A stretch of 64,000 bases of DNA from Patulibacter sp. SYSU D01012 (GTDB taxonomy: Bacteria > Actinomycetota > Thermoleophilia > Solirubrobacterales > Solirubrobacteraceae): positions 62,001 through 126,000 of the forward strand of contig NZ_JAFMTB010000001.1 in assembly GCF_017916475.1 (NCBI RefSeq), in the 5' to 3' direction. Position 1 is the stretch's first letter. The number at the start of each line of letters is the position of its first letter. This document shows positions 53,242-61,939 of this stretch, in pieces. The notes under the pieces are model-generated. The model worked only from the letters and a program-made list of their open reading frames with translations, had not been told where the DNA came from and searched no databases. A program made the translations under genes and the position numbers.

Positions 53242-53820
53242 CTACGCCGTCGGGGCAGCCGCGCCGTCCTGCAGCGCCCAGCCCGCGTCGCCCGCGGCGG
53301 CGCGCAGCGCGGCGCCGAAGGCGTCCAGGTGGTCGCCGTGCACCAGGCAGAAGCGCGCCAGGCGCACGTGCTCGGCGCCCTCGAGGGCGCGCATGACGGC
53401 GGGGACGGCGACCTCGGCCGCGAGCGGCGCGGGGTAGCCGTAGACGCCGCACGAGATCGCCGGCAGCGCGAGCGACGCGAAGCCGTGGTCGTCGGCGACG
53501 GCCACCGCGGCACCGTGGGCGGACGCGAGCAGCGGCGCCTCGTCGGCGCCGCCGCCGCGCCAGACGGGGCCGACGGCGTGGATGACGGCGCGCTGCGGCA
53601 GGCGGCCGGCGGTGGTGATGCCCGCCGATCCGGTCGGCACCGGCGCGTGGGCGCGCGACTCGCGGTCCAGCTCGGGGCCGGCGGCGCGGGCGATGATCGC
53701 GGCGATCCCGCCGCCGTGCTCCAGGCCCTCGTTCGCGGCGTTCACGATCGCGTCGACCTCCTGCTCCAGCAGGTCCTCCGCGAGCACCTCGACCGTCCGA
53801 CCGTCCTTCGTCGCGTGCAT
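53242..53820 (-). CDS. macrodomain protein (ADP-ribose/O-acetyl-ADP-ribose hydrolase type)
   Basis: 192 residues, a full macrodomain: DAIVNAANEGLEHGGGIAAI (adenine and phosphate loop), IHAVGPVWRGGG, LALPAISCGVYGYP (diphosphate loop) and a helical end LARFCLVHGDHLDAFGAAL. MacroD-type enzymes remove ADP-ribose from proteins or deacetylate O-acetyl-ADP-ribose. Followed by an Ala-rich tail. ATG 53820 is 6 nt after TACGGT on the minus strand, another leaderless geometry. No partner ADP-ribosyltransferase is in the window. Confidence 0.88.
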   Translation of the reverse strand: MHATKDGRTVEVLAEDLLEQEVDAIVNAANEGLEHGGGIAAIIARAAGPELDRESRAHAPVPTGSAGITTAGRLPQRAVIHAVGPVWRGGGADEAPLLASAHGAAVAVADDHGFASLALPAISCGVYGYPAPLAAEVAVPAVMRALEGAEHVRLARFCLVHGDHLDAFGAALRAAAGDAGWALQDGAAAPTA

Positions 53821-54238
53821 GCCCCGACCGTACCGGCCACCGGGCGCGCCGCGGGTCGACCGGCGTACACACAGAGGAAGCGTCGATCCGCCCGGATGGC
53901 GTCGGCGCCCCCGCCTGTCGCCCGCTGGTCGCCCGCCCGCTCCAGCGCCGCGGCGGCGGCCGGCTCGCCCGTCCGCTGGCCGCTCGCCCGCCCCGTCGCC
54001 GGCCCGCCCCGGCCGCGCCGGCCCGCCTGTCGTCGGCCCGCCCCGGCGGCGACGGCCCGACCGCCCGTCACCCGTTCGCGCCACCGCCGACCCGCCCCGG
54101 CCGCCTCGGCTCGCCCGCTCGTCACCCGGCGCGCCCGCGCCGTCACCGTCGCGGTCGCCGTCGCGTGCGCCCCCCCCCCCGCAGCGCCCGGGCCGGGGCC
54201 TTCGTCGCCGACCCCGGCCGCTCTGCCACCATGCCCCC
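53821..54238. other. intergenic GC-rich region with an 11-C tract
   Basis: 418 bp without a supportable gene. It is rich in GCCCGCC-like degenerate repeats (GTCGCCCGCTGG, TCGTCGGCCCGCCCCGG) and ends with eleven consecutive C residues at 54170-54180, 58 bp before the next start. The macrodomain promoter (TACGGT at 53827-53832) lies at its left edge. The tract could slip during replication, but it is not inside a coding region. Confidence 0.45.
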
Positions 54239-55795
54239 GTGCCCGACCGCGCCCCCCGGTCCGCCCGGCCGCGCCGCCGCCGCGCCGCCCCGGCCCGTCG
54301 TCAGCCGCCGTGGCTCCCGATCGCCGCCGGCCTGGCCGTGCTGCTGCTCGTCATCGTGGCCGTCGGCCTGCTGACCGGCGGGGACGACGACCCGACCGAG
54401 CGCGCCGTGCCGGCCGATCCCGGGTCCACGACCGCGCTGGACCGCCAGGCGCTCGCCGCGCTGCGTCCCGACCCGCGCAAGCACGCGGCCGACCTGACGC
54501 GCCGCGCCGAGGCGGGCTTCGCCAACCCGCTCTACCGCCTGGTCCCCGGCGGCGCCACGCTCACCGCGGCGCGCGTGTCGACGTACCGCAAGCTCATCGA
54601 GGACGTCGCGAAGAAGACGGACGAGGACCCCGACGTGCTCGAGGGGATCGTCTACCTGGAGAGCGCCGGCCGCCCCGACGCGATGGCCACGGGCGACGTG
54701 AAGGACGCCGTCGGCTTCACCCAGATCGTCGCCGGCACCGGCACCGACCTGCTGGGCATGAAGATCGACCTGGCCGAGTCGGCGCGGCTGACGAAGCGCC
54801 TGGTCCGCGAGGCGAAGCGCCCGAAGCCGAACGCGGCGCGGATGCGGCGCCTGAAGGCCGCCCGGGTGCGCGCCGACCCCCGCTTCGATCCGCGCAGCGC
54901 GCTCGAGGCGACGGCGAAGTACCTGGACTTCGCCCGCGGCAAGCTCGACGACCGCGACGACCTGGCCGTCGCCAGCTACCACATGGGCGTCGGCAACCTG
55001 CAGAACCTGCTGAAGGCCTACGGCCACGGCACGATCCCGTACGTCGAGCTGTACTTCGGCATCGACCCGCTCAGCTCGCCGAAGGCCGCGACGATGGCCG
55101 CCTCGCTGGCGGACGACTCCACGTCCTACCTGTGGCGGGTCGGCGCGGCCGAGCGGATCATGGCGCTCTTCCGCAAGGACCCCGACGGGCTGAAGCGCCA
55201 GGCCGAGCTGCAGACCCGCAAGGCGTCGCCCGAGGACGTGCTGCACCCCGTCGAGACGACGAAGACCTACGACGAGCCGTCCGACCTGCAGGCCGCCGAA
55301 GCCTCGGGCGAGCTCGTCCCCCTGCCGCGCAAGGCGCTGCGGGCCAACGGCCTGTCGATCAGCCCCTCGATGGGCGAGCTGGCGCCCAAGCTGGACCAGC
55401 GCAAGACGCTGTACCGGGCGCTGCGCCCGGGGGCGCTCGCCGGCCTGCTGACGATCGGCGGCGCGATGCAGGCGCTGAACGGCGACCGCAAGCCCGCCAC
55501 GCGGCTGATCGTCACCAGCACGGTGCGCGACAAGGAGTACCAGTCGCTGCTCGGCGCCGAGAACGTGCAGGCGACGAAGGCGCTCTCCCAGCACACGACG
55601 GGCTGGGCGATGGACATCGGCCGCACCTACCGCTCGGGCGCGCAGGCGCAGCTGTTCCAGTGGATCCTCACCCGGATGCAGGCGCTGGACCTGATCGCCT
55701 GGGTGCGGGAGCCGACCGCGATCCACCTGACGTTCAGCGCGGCGGCCGAGAAGGAGCTCGGCGGCGTGCTGCGGCGCGCGGGCGTCGGGCGCTAG
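54239..55795 (+). CDS. membrane-anchored peptidoglycan hydrolase: SLT-like plus VanY-like domains
   Basis: 518 residues. A basic N-terminus, one membrane segment (WLPIAAGLAVLLLVIVAVGL), then a lysozyme/SLT-like helical domain (about 100-330) with catalytic Glu141 in IVYLESAGRPDA, FTQIVAGTGT and ASYHMGVGNLQNLLKAYG. A C-terminal domain (about 390-518) carries the Zn carboxypeptidase-like pattern His452-x6-Asp459 (QHTTGWAMDIGR) and Glu491/His496 (REPTAIHLTF), as in VanY/DUF5715 proteins. The two together would cut the glycan strand and the stem peptide outside the membrane. GTG 54239 is the only start before the membrane segment. No operon partner. Confidence 0.82.
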   Translation: MPDRAPRSARPRRRRAAPARRQPPWLPIAAGLAVLLLVIVAVGLLTGGDDDPTERAVPADPGSTTALDRQALAALRPDPRKHAADLTRRAEAGFANPLYRLVPGGATLTAARVSTYRKLIEDVAKKTDEDPDVLEGIVYLESAGRPDAMATGDVKDAVGFTQIVAGTGTDLLGMKIDLAESARLTKRLVREAKRPKPNAARMRRLKAARVRADPRFDPRSALEATAKYLDFARGKLDDRDDLAVASYHMGVGNLQNLLKAYGHGTIPYVELYFGIDPLSSPKAATMAASLADDSTSYLWRVGAAERIMALFRKDPDGLKRQAELQTRKASPEDVLHPVETTKTYDEPSDLQAAEASGELVPLPRKALRANGLSISPSMGELAPKLDQRKTLYRALRPGALAGLLTIGGAMQALNGDRKPATRLIVTSTVRDKEYQSLLGAENVQATKALSQHTTGWAMDIGRTYRSGAQAQLFQWILTRMQALDLIAWVREPTAIHLTFSAAAEKELGGVLRRAGVGR

Positions 55796-55858
55796 CGGGC
55801 GGAGCCGGGGCCGGCGGGGGGCCGCCCGAGAGGCCCCGCCCCACGGGCGCCGGCACGC

Positions 55859-56302
55859 TCAGGCCGGCTCGGCCTTGATGACCTTCATCGTCAGCCGCGA
55901 GTCGATCTGCGCCACGCCGGGGATGGCCCCCAGGCCGTCGGTCGCGAACGCCTCGTACGCCGCCAGGTCCGGCAGCGCCACCCGCAGGAAGTAGTCGGGC
56001 AGCCCGAACATCCGGCGGCACTCGACGACCTCGTCGAGCGTCGCCACGTGCTCCTCGAAGCCCAGGACGACGTCGCGGTCCTTCGTCGCCAGGTCGACGT
56101 TGACGAGCACCTCGAAGCCCCGGTCGAGGGCGGCGGGGTCGACGCGGGCGTGGTAGCCGACGATCACGCCGTCCTCCTCGAGCTGGCGCACGCGGCGCAG
56201 GCACGGGGCCGCCGTCAGCCCCACGCGCTGGGCCAGCTCGACGTTGGTCAGGCGTCCGTCGCGACGCAGCTCGTCGATGATTGCGCGATCCGTGCGGTCC
56301 AC
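55859..56302 (-). CDS. Lrp/AsnC-family regulator
   Basis: 147 residues. N-terminal HTH (DRTDRAIIDELRRDGRLTNV, ELAQRVGLTAAPCLRRVRQL) and C-terminal RAM/AsnC ligand domain (EVLVNVDLATKDRDVVLGFE, VVECRRMFGLPDYFLRVALP). These octameric proteins sense amino acids. It is divergent from azlCD, a branched-chain amino-acid exporter, which is how B. subtilis azlB is placed. GTG 56302 gives the standard length. Confidence 0.9.
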   Translation of the reverse strand: MDRTDRAIIDELRRDGRLTNVELAQRVGLTAAPCLRRVRQLEEDGVIVGYHARVDPAALDRGFEVLVNVDLATKDRDVVLGFEEHVATLDEVVECRRMFGLPDYFLRVALPDLAAYEAFATDGLGAIPGVAQIDSRLTMKVIKAEPA

Positions 56303-56370
56303 CGGCCGAGTATTGCGTACAGACGGCACCCACGGGCAGAAGAGGCACGAAAAGCGCGCGCTCCGCGGCG

Positions 56371-56376
56371 TACCCT
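56371..56376 (+). promoter_or_regulatory. leaderless-type -10 box of azlC
   Basis: TACCCT is followed by exactly 7 nt and the GTG at 56384, putting the transcription start on the start codon. The divergent Lrp-type gene starts 81 bp away, so the whole regulatory gap is short. Confidence 0.5.
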
Positions 56377-56383
56377 TGCTGTA

Positions 56384-57235
56384 GTGCTCTCGTCCGTCGT
56401 CCTCCCGGTCTCGGCCGCGTCCTCGCCCGCCCTGCGCCGCGACGTCCGGGCCGCCCTCGCCGACGCGGGGCCGTTCGCCATCGGCATGGTCCCGCTGGGC
56501 CTGGCGTTCGGCCTGCTGGTGGTGCAGTCCGGCTTGGCGTGGTGGTGGGCGCCGGTGTTCAGCGCGCTCGTCTTCGCCGGGTCGCTCGAGTTCCTGCTGC
56601 TCGGCCTGGTCGTCGCCCATGCCTCGCTGGCGACCGTCGCGGTGACGACGCTGCTGGTCAACAGCCGCCACGTCTTCTACGCGCTCTCCTTCCCGCTCGA
56701 GCGGATCCGCGGCCGCCTGGCGCGCGGGTACGCGATGTTCGCGCTCGTCGACGAGGCGTACGCGACCTTCGCCGCCCGCGACCCCCGTGGCCTGTCGGGG
56801 CGCCACGTCGTGCTGACGCAGGCGCTGCTGCAGTCCTGGTGGGTCGGCGGCGTGCTCGTGGGGGCGCTCGCCGGCTCGGCGGTCCCCACGATCGCCGGCC
56901 TGGACTTCGCGCTCGTCACGCTCTTCGTCGTCCTGGCGATCGACGCCCTGCGCGTGCACCGCCGCGTGCGCGACGCGGTGCTGGCGATCGCCTGCGCCCT
57001 CGTCGCGCTGGTGGTGGCGCCCGGCGAGATGCTCGTCGTCGCGATGGCGCTCTACGTCGCCGCGTGCCTGGTCCTGCCCGCGCCGGCGGGGCCCGCGGGC
57101 GCGGCCGAGCCGGCCGCGGACGCCGCGCAGGACGGCGGCGAGCTCGCCGGCGCGGCCGAGACCGCTCCGCGCGCAGGCGGAGCGCCCCCGCGCACCGGCG
57201 ACGACCTCGCCGCCACCGGGGCGCTGGCCTCGTGA
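56384..57235 (+). CDS. azlC: branched-chain amino acid exporter large subunit AzlC
   Basis: 283 residues. Hydrophobic core typical of AzlC/YgaZ: FAIGMVPLGLAFGLLVVQSG, VFSALVFAGSLEFLLLGLVV, LVNSRHVFYALSFPLERIRG (a conserved loop), DEAYATFAARDPRGLSGRHV, then three further helices. About 45 C-terminal residues are Ala/Pro-rich and likely cytoplasmic. GTG 56384 follows a TACCCT box by 7 nt. It overlaps azlD by 4 bp. The complex exports valine, leucine and isoleucine; regulation by the divergent Lrp protein is likely. Confidence 0.9.
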   Translation: MLSSVVLPVSAASSPALRRDVRAALADAGPFAIGMVPLGLAFGLLVVQSGLAWWWAPVFSALVFAGSLEFLLLGLVVAHASLATVAVTTLLVNSRHVFYALSFPLERIRGRLARGYAMFALVDEAYATFAARDPRGLSGRHVVLTQALLQSWWVGGVLVGALAGSAVPTIAGLDFALVTLFVVLAIDALRVHRRVRDAVLAIACALVALVVAPGEMLVVAMALYVAACLVLPAPAGPAGAAEPAADAAQDGGELAGAAETAPRAGGAPPRTGDDLAATGALAS

Positions 57236-57570
57236 CCGAGGACCTCTACCTGGCCGCGGCGGTGGCGATCGCCGCGGGCCTGACGTTCGCGCTGCGCGCC
57301 GCGCCGTTCGCGCTCCTGGGGCCGATCCGCCGCTCGGCGACCGCGGAGCGGCTGCGCCACCGGATGCCGGTCGGGATCATGGTGATCCTCGTCGTCTACC
57401 TGCTGCGCGACGTGCCGGTGCGCGAGAGCCCGCACGGCCTGCCGGTGCTGCTGGCGCTGGCGGCGACGGTCGGGATCTACCGCCTGCGGGGCAACGGCAC
57501 GCTCGGGGTGCTGGCGGGGACGGCGACGTACGTCCTGCTCGTCAACCTGGTCCCCGGCTGGACGCCCTGA
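57232..57570 (+). CDS. azlD: branched-chain amino acid exporter small subunit AzlD
   Basis: 112 residues, three to four membrane segments (LYLAAAVAIAAGLTFALRAA, MPVGIMVILVVYLLRDVPVR, NGTLGVLAGTATYVLLVNLV). It has the AzlD/YgaH length and is always paired with AzlC. GTG 57232 overlaps the azlC stop as GTGA, indicating strict co-translation. Confidence 0.9.
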   Translation: MTEDLYLAAAVAIAAGLTFALRAAPFALLGPIRRSATAERLRHRMPVGIMVILVVYLLRDVPVRESPHGLPVLLALAATVGIYRLRGNGTLGVLAGTATYVLLVNLVPGWTP

Positions 57571-57581
57571 GCGGCGCCGGC

Positions 57582-57609
57582 GGCCCGCCGCGCCCCCGGC
57601 CGGCGGGCC
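57582..57609. terminator. hairpin after azlCD
   Basis: 9-bp perfect stem GGCCCGCCG/CGGCGGGCC with a 10-nt loop between azlD and a convergent gene. Likely ends both transcripts. Confidence 0.6.
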
Positions 57610-57623
57610 CCGGAGGGAGCAGG

Positions 57624-57989
57624 TCAGCCCGCGCAGAGGCCGACGAGCCCGCTCCACGTCAGCGCGACGAGGACCAGGCCGCCCAGCGCGCCCGCCAGCG
57701 CCCGGCCCCACCACGGGGGCAGCGCCGCGGACCGCGTGCGCGCGAGCAGCAGCGCGGCCACCAGGGCCACGCCCCCGCCGCCCGCGGTGAGCAGCGTCCA
57801 GGCCAGCACCACCGCGGCGAGCGCCGGCCCGGCGCCGGCGTCGGCCGGGCAGCCGCGGTCGGCGGCCGTGATCGCCAGCAGGCCGGCGGCGCTGGCCAGC
57901 ACCACGACGGCGTGGACGAGAGCGAGGGGACCGAGGGACTCCACCCAGCCCGCAGACGAGGCAGGCGTCCACGCACGCGCACGGGACAC
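57624..57989 (-). CDS. small membrane protein, unknown
   Basis: 121 residues with three hydrophobic helices (LALVHAVVVLASAAGLLAIT, LAAVVLAWTLLTAGGGGVAL, ALAGALGGLVLVALTWSGL). No family recognised. GTG 57989 lies 6 nt after TACGGT (57996-58001 on the plus strand), which supports it as a genuine leaderless gene. Cysteines occur in the first loop (RGCPADAG) and at the C-terminus. Confidence 0.6.
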   Translation of the reverse strand: MSRARAWTPASSAGWVESLGPLALVHAVVVLASAAGLLAITAADRGCPADAGAGPALAAVVLAWTLLTAGGGGVALVAALLLARTRSAALPPWWGRALAGALGGLVLVALTWSGLVGLCAG

Positions 57990-58111
57990 GCGGACACCGT
58001 ACCCGCGCGCCGCCGGGGCCGGAGACGCCGGGTGGCCCCAGCGGGCCGTCGCCGGACGCGGGTAGGCTCGCGGAGTCGCGGCGTCCCTCCCCCGGCCCCC
58101 GCGCCTCTCCG

Positions 58112-58648
58112 ATGCCCTCCCCCGCCCGCCGTCCGTCCACGTCGTCCGACCGCGCCTGGCCCGGGAATCCGGACGTCGCGGTCGAGCACCTGCGCGAGCG
58201 CGTCTACGGCACGATCACGGTGCTGGCGTCGATCCTCACGCTCGCGGCCCCCGACTACCACGGCGAGGCGGGCACGGCCGCGCTGACGCTCGTGCTGACC
58301 GTCGTCGGCCTGTGGGCCGCCAGCCTCTTCGCCGACCTGACCGCCCACCTGGCCGTCCACGGGGAGGGCCCGCACCGCGACGAGCGCCGCGCGCTGCTGG
58401 CCAGCCACCGCGAGATCCTCGCGTGCGCCATCGCGCCCACGATCCTCGTCCTGAGCACGCTGACCGGCTGGTGGGAGCTCGAGACCGCGCTGCGCTGGGC
58501 CGCGGGCGTGCAGGTCGGGACGCTGGCCCTCGTCGGGCTGCTCGCGGTCCGCGGCACCCGGATCCCGCTCTGGGGCCGCGTCGTCGTGGTCGCCGGCCAG
58601 GTCGGCCTGGGCCTGGGCATCGTGCTGATCAAGCTGCTGGCGCACTGA
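58112..58648 (+). CDS. predicted four-helix membrane protein, unknown
   Basis: 178 residues. A soluble N-terminus with a conserved-looking helix (DVAVEHLRERVYGTITVLAS) leads into membrane segments (AALTLVLTVVGLWAASLFAD, ILACAIAPTILVLSTLTGWW, WAAGVQVGTLALVGLLAVRG, VVVVAGQVGLGLGIVLIKLL). His/Asp residues between the helices (LTAHLAVHGEG, HRDERRALLASHREI) recall VIT1-like or DUF-type integral proteins, but I cannot name a family. TAGGCT about 45 nt upstream may be its -10. It is followed 19 bp later by a thioesterase. Confidence 0.65.
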   Translation: MPSPARRPSTSSDRAWPGNPDVAVEHLRERVYGTITVLASILTLAAPDYHGEAGTAALTLVLTVVGLWAASLFADLTAHLAVHGEGPHRDERRALLASHREILACAIAPTILVLSTLTGWWELETALRWAAGVQVGTLALVGLLAVRGTRIPLWGRVVVVAGQVGLGLGIVLIKLLAH

Positions 58649-58667
58649 CCCCGACCCGGAGGCCCGC

Positions 58668-59456
58668 GTGCCCGACCGTCCCGACAGCTTCTTCGTCCGC
58701 CTGGACGAGGGCCACTTCCGCCCGACCGTCCACACCGGCGGCGCGTGGGCGGTCGAGGAGCAGCACATCAGCCCGATGAACGGCCTGGTGGTGCACGAGG
58801 TCGAGCGCCACGTCGCGGGCCGCGGCGACGGGCTGCAGGTCGGCCGCGTGACGCTCGACATCCTCGGCGTCCTGACCCTCGACCCGTTCGAGGTCGCGGT
58901 CGAGACGGTGCGCCCCGGGCGGACGGTCGAGCTGCTCGAGGCGACGGTGCGCCAGCACGACCGCGTGGCGCTGCGGGCCCGGGTGTGGCGGATGGCCCGG
59001 GCCGACACCGCCGCGGTGGCCGGCGGCGCGCCCGCCCCGCTGCCGGCGCCGGACGACGTCGCGCCGTGGGACCTGACGCGGGTGTGGCCCGGCGGCTACA
59101 TCGAGGCCGTCGACTTCCGGCCCCTGCGCGGCCCCGATCGGGGCCGCACCACGGCGTGGCTGCGCACCGCCGTCCCGCTGCTGCCCGACGAGCCGGTCGG
59201 CGAGCTGGCGCGCTTCGTCGGGCTGGTCGACACCGCGAACGGCATCGCGGTGCGCGAGTCGCCGCAGGCGTGGCTCTTCCCCAACCTGGACCTGTCGATC
59301 CACCTGCACCGGCAGCCGACCGGGCCGTGGGTCGGCCTGGACACCGCGGTGACGTTCGGCGCCGGCGGCCTGGGGCTGACCGAGACGGTGCTGCACGACG
59401 AGCACGGCCCCGTCGGCCGCGCGGCGCAGAGCCTGACGCTGCGGCCGCGCGGCTGA
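58668..59456 (+). CDS. acyl-CoA thioesterase-like double hot-dog protein
   Basis: 262 residues. Two hot-dog halves: the N-terminal one with FRPTVHTGGAWAVEEQHISP and DILGVLTLDPFEVAVETVRP, and the C-terminal one with RFVGLVDTANGIAVRESPQA, FPNLDLSIHLHRQPTGPWVG and LGLTETVLHDEHGPVGRAAQ. TesB/thioesterase-like superfamily members with the DxxxH/HGG pattern hydrolyse acyl-CoA. GTG 58668 follows GGAGG by 5 nt. It sits 19 bp after the membrane protein, probably the same mRNA. Confidence 0.78.
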   Translation: MPDRPDSFFVRLDEGHFRPTVHTGGAWAVEEQHISPMNGLVVHEVERHVAGRGDGLQVGRVTLDILGVLTLDPFEVAVETVRPGRTVELLEATVRQHDRVALRARVWRMARADTAAVAGGAPAPLPAPDDVAPWDLTRVWPGGYIEAVDFRPLRGPDRGRTTAWLRTAVPLLPDEPVGELARFVGLVDTANGIAVRESPQAWLFPNLDLSIHLHRQPTGPWVGLDTAVTFGAGGLGLTETVLHDEHGPVGRAAQSLTLRPRG

Positions 59457-59515
59457 GCGGCGGTTCGCCGCCCCGCACGCAAGGGACGGGCGGCGGGTCG
59501 CTCGCCGGGCGCCCG

Positions 59516-59542
59516 GGCGGCGCGCCGTCCGGGCGCGCCGCC
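59516..59542. terminator. hairpin between the thioesterase and transketolase
   Basis: Perfect 11-bp stem GGCGGCGCGCC/GGCGCGCCGCC (59516-59526 with 59532-59542) with a 5-nt loop, directly before the stop of the convergent transketolase gene. It serves both strands. Confidence 0.65.
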
Positions 59543-59549
59543 GCGGTCC

Positions 59550-61577
59550 TCAGACCCCGAGCAGCTCCTGCGCGTGCTTCGCGACGTTCTCGGCGGTGAT
59601 GCCGAGCTTCTCGAGCACCTCGAGGCCCGGGGCCGACGCGCCGAAGCGGTCGATGCCGACCGACGCGTCGACGTAGCGGCTCCAGCCCATCGTCACGCCG
59701 GCCTCGACGGACACGGACGGCACGTTGACCGGCAGGACCGACAGGCGGTAGTCCTCGTCCTGCTCGTCGAACAGCTCCCAGGACGGCATGGAGACGATGC
59801 GCGCCTTCACGCCCTTCTCGGCCAGCAGCGCGCCGGCCGCGACCGCGACGTTCACCTCGGCGCCCGTGCCGACGAGCACGACGTCGGGCTGGCCGTCCGT
59901 GTCGGTCACGACGTAGGCGCCGCGCGGCACGCCGGCCCAGGCGGCCTCGTCGCCGCCGTCGCGCGGCAGCGGCTCGATGCCCTGGCGCGAGAGCGCCATC
60001 AGGGCGGGGCCGTCGACGTCCTCGAGGATCGTGCCCCAGGCCGCCATCGTCTCGACCGAGTCGCCGGGGCGCAGGACCGTCAGGTTCGGCATCGCGCGCA
60101 TCGCGGCGAGGTGCTCGACGGGCTGGTGCGTCGGGCCGTCCTCGCCGAGGGCGACGGAGTCGTGCGTGTAGACCCAGGCGGTGTGCAGGTTCTGCAGCGC
60201 CGACAGGCGGACGGCGCCGCGCATGTAGTCGACGAACTGCAGGAACGTCGAGCCGTACGGGCGGACGATGCCGCCGTGCGCGGCCAGGCCGTTGACGATC
60301 GCGCCCATGCCGTGCTCGCGCACGCCGAAGTGGACGTTCTGGCCGGCGGCGTCCTTCGTGTAGTACTCGGCGTCGGGCAGCAGCGTGTTCGTCGACGAGA
60401 CCAGGTCGGCCGAGCCGCCGACGAGGGTCGGGACGAACGGCGCGAACGCCGCCATCGCGCGCTTGCCGGAGACGCGCGAGGCCTCCTTCTCGGCGGACAC
60501 GGCCTTCAGCGCGTCCTTCACGCCCGGCAGCGGCTTGCCGGCCCAGGCGGCGTCCCACGTCTTCGCGCGGTCGGCGTCGGCGGCGCGCCACGCGGCGTAG
60601 CGCTCGTGCCAGGCCTTGCGGGCGTCCGGGCCGGGGTTGCGGCCGCGGACGTCGTCGTAGACGCCGTCGGGGACGAGGAACTGGGCGTCCGGATCCCAGC
60701 CCAGGGCCTCCTTCGTCAGGCGGACCTCGTCCTCGCCGAGCGGCGAGCCGTGCGCCTTCGCGGTGCCCTGCTTGTTCGGGGACGGCCAGCCGATGATCGA
60801 CTTGACGTGGATGAGCGTCGGGCGGGCCTCGTCGGCCTCGGCCTCGTCGAGCGCCTTGCGGAGCTGGTCCAGGTCGTTGACGTCGGTGACGCGGAGCGTC
60901 TGCCAGCCGTAGGCCTGGTAGCGCTTCTCGACGTCCTCGGTGAAGGACATGCTCGTCGGGCCGTCGAGCGAGATGTCGTTGTCGTCGTAGAAGACGATCA
61001 GGCGGCCCAGGCCCAGGTGGCCCGCGAGCGACGACGCCTCGGCGGAGACGCCCTCCATCAGGTCGCCGTCCGACGCGATGACGTACGTGCGGTGGTCCTG
61101 CACCTCGGTGCCGAACGTCTCGCGCAGGAAGCGCTCGGCCATCGCCAGGCCGACGGCGTTCGAGATGCCCTGGCCGAGCGGGCCGGTCGTGACGTCGACG
61201 CCCTCCGTCAGCGGGAGCGGCGTGGCGTCCGGGCCGGCGCCGGCCTCGGGCTGGTGGAACTCGCGCTCGGGGTGGCCCGGCGTCTTCGAGCCCCACTGGC
61301 GGAACGCCTTGAGGTCGTCGAGCGACAGGTCGTAGCCCGCGAGGTGCAGCGCGGAGTACTGGAGGACGGATCCGTGGCCCGCGGAGAGGACGAAGCGGTC
61401 GCGGTCGGGCCACAGGGGCTCGGCCGGGTCGTGCTTCATCCGCTCGGCGTAGAGCAGGTAGGCGACCGGCGCGAACGCCAGCGGCAGACCCGGGTGGCCC
61501 GAGTTCGCCTTCTGGACCGCGTCGATCGACAGCGTCCGGATCGTGTTGATGCTGAGGGTGGTGGCGTCGGAGCTCAC
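59550..61577 (-). CDS. tkt: transketolase
   Basis: 675 residues, full length. Active-site segments: [60 protein letters not shown], ThDP-binding [15 protein letters not shown] and [20 protein letters not shown]. It transfers two-carbon ketol units in the pentose phosphate pathway, using thiamine diphosphate and Mg2+. GTG 61577 lies 7 nt after GATACT (61585-61590), a leaderless geometry. Unlike many Actinomycetota, no tal, zwf or opcA follows, so it stands alone here. Confidence 0.95.
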   Translation of the reverse strand: MSSDATTLSINTIRTLSIDAVQKANSGHPGLPLAFAPVAYLLYAERMKHDPAEPLWPDRDRFVLSAGHGSVLQYSALHLAGYDLSLDDLKAFRQWGSKTPGHPEREFHQPEAGAGPDATPLPLTEGVDVTTGPLGQGISNAVGLAMAERFLRETFGTEVQDHRTYVIASDGDLMEGVSAEASSLAGHLGLGRLIVFYDDNDISLDGPTSMSFTEDVEKRYQAYGWQTLRVTDVNDLDQLRKALDEAEADEARPTLIHVKSIIGWPSPNKQGTAKAHGSPLGEDEVRLTKEALGWDPDAQFLVPDGVYDDVRGRNPGPDARKAWHERYAAWRAADADRAKTWDAAWAGKPLPGVKDALKAVSAEKEASRVSGKRAMAAFAPFVPTLVGGSADLVSSTNTLLPDAEYYTKDAAGQNVHFGVREHGMGAIVNGLAAHGGIVRPYGSTFLQFVDYMRGAVRLSALQNLHTAWVYTHDSVALGEDGPTHQPVEHLAAMRAMPNLTVLRPGDSVETMAAWGTILEDVDGPALMALSRQGIEPLPRDGGDEAAWAGVPRGAYVVTDTDGQPDVVLVGTGAEVNVAVAAGALLAEKGVKARIVSMPSWELFDEQDEDYRLSVLPVNVPSVSVEAGVTMGWSRYVDASVGIDRFGASAPGLEVLEKLGITAENVAKHAQELLGV

Positions 61578-61703
61578 GTCTTGCAGTATCCCCCTTGCGG
61601 GCCCTCCGCCAACGGGCGGATGACCGATTGGCGCCCCGCCGCGGCCGCGCCATCCCCCGACCGTCGGGTCGGCGCGCGGCGGACGGGGCCGGAAATCCAT
61701 GGA

Positions 61704-61892
61704 TCAGGCCGGCACGGCGCGCGCGGGCGCGGCGACGCGCAGCTCGGGCGCGGGACGCGCGTCGCCCGTTCCGGGCTCGTCCTTCGGCGTGCTCTCCACC
61801 GACGAGACCATGGCGATCGCCAGGACGACGAGCAGCACGGTGATGATGGCGATGAGCACCTTCGCCCACGGGCTCTTGACGTACTTGGTCAT
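61704..61892 (-). CDS. small single-pass membrane protein
   Basis: 62 residues: MTKYVKSPWAKVLIAIITVL, continuing as LVVLAIAMVSS to complete one membrane helix, then a polar C-terminal tail (TPKDEPGTGDARPAPELRV). Lys residues before the helix favour a cytoplasmic N-terminus. ATG 61892 was preferred over a GTG two codons earlier. No family recognised. Confidence 0.55.
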   Translation of the reverse strand: MTKYVKSPWAKVLIAIITVLLVVLAIAMVSSVESTPKDEPGTGDARPAPELRVAAPARAVPA

Positions 61893-61939
61893 GCCCACGC
61901 CTACCCCGACGGGCCGCGTTCATGCCCGCCGGCCGTCGA

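Noticed and set aside
53582-54238. N-terminal extension of the peptidoglycan hydrolase frame
   Set aside because: This upstream part runs antisense to the macrodomain gene and through low-complexity repeats. A membrane anchor begins only after GTG 54239.
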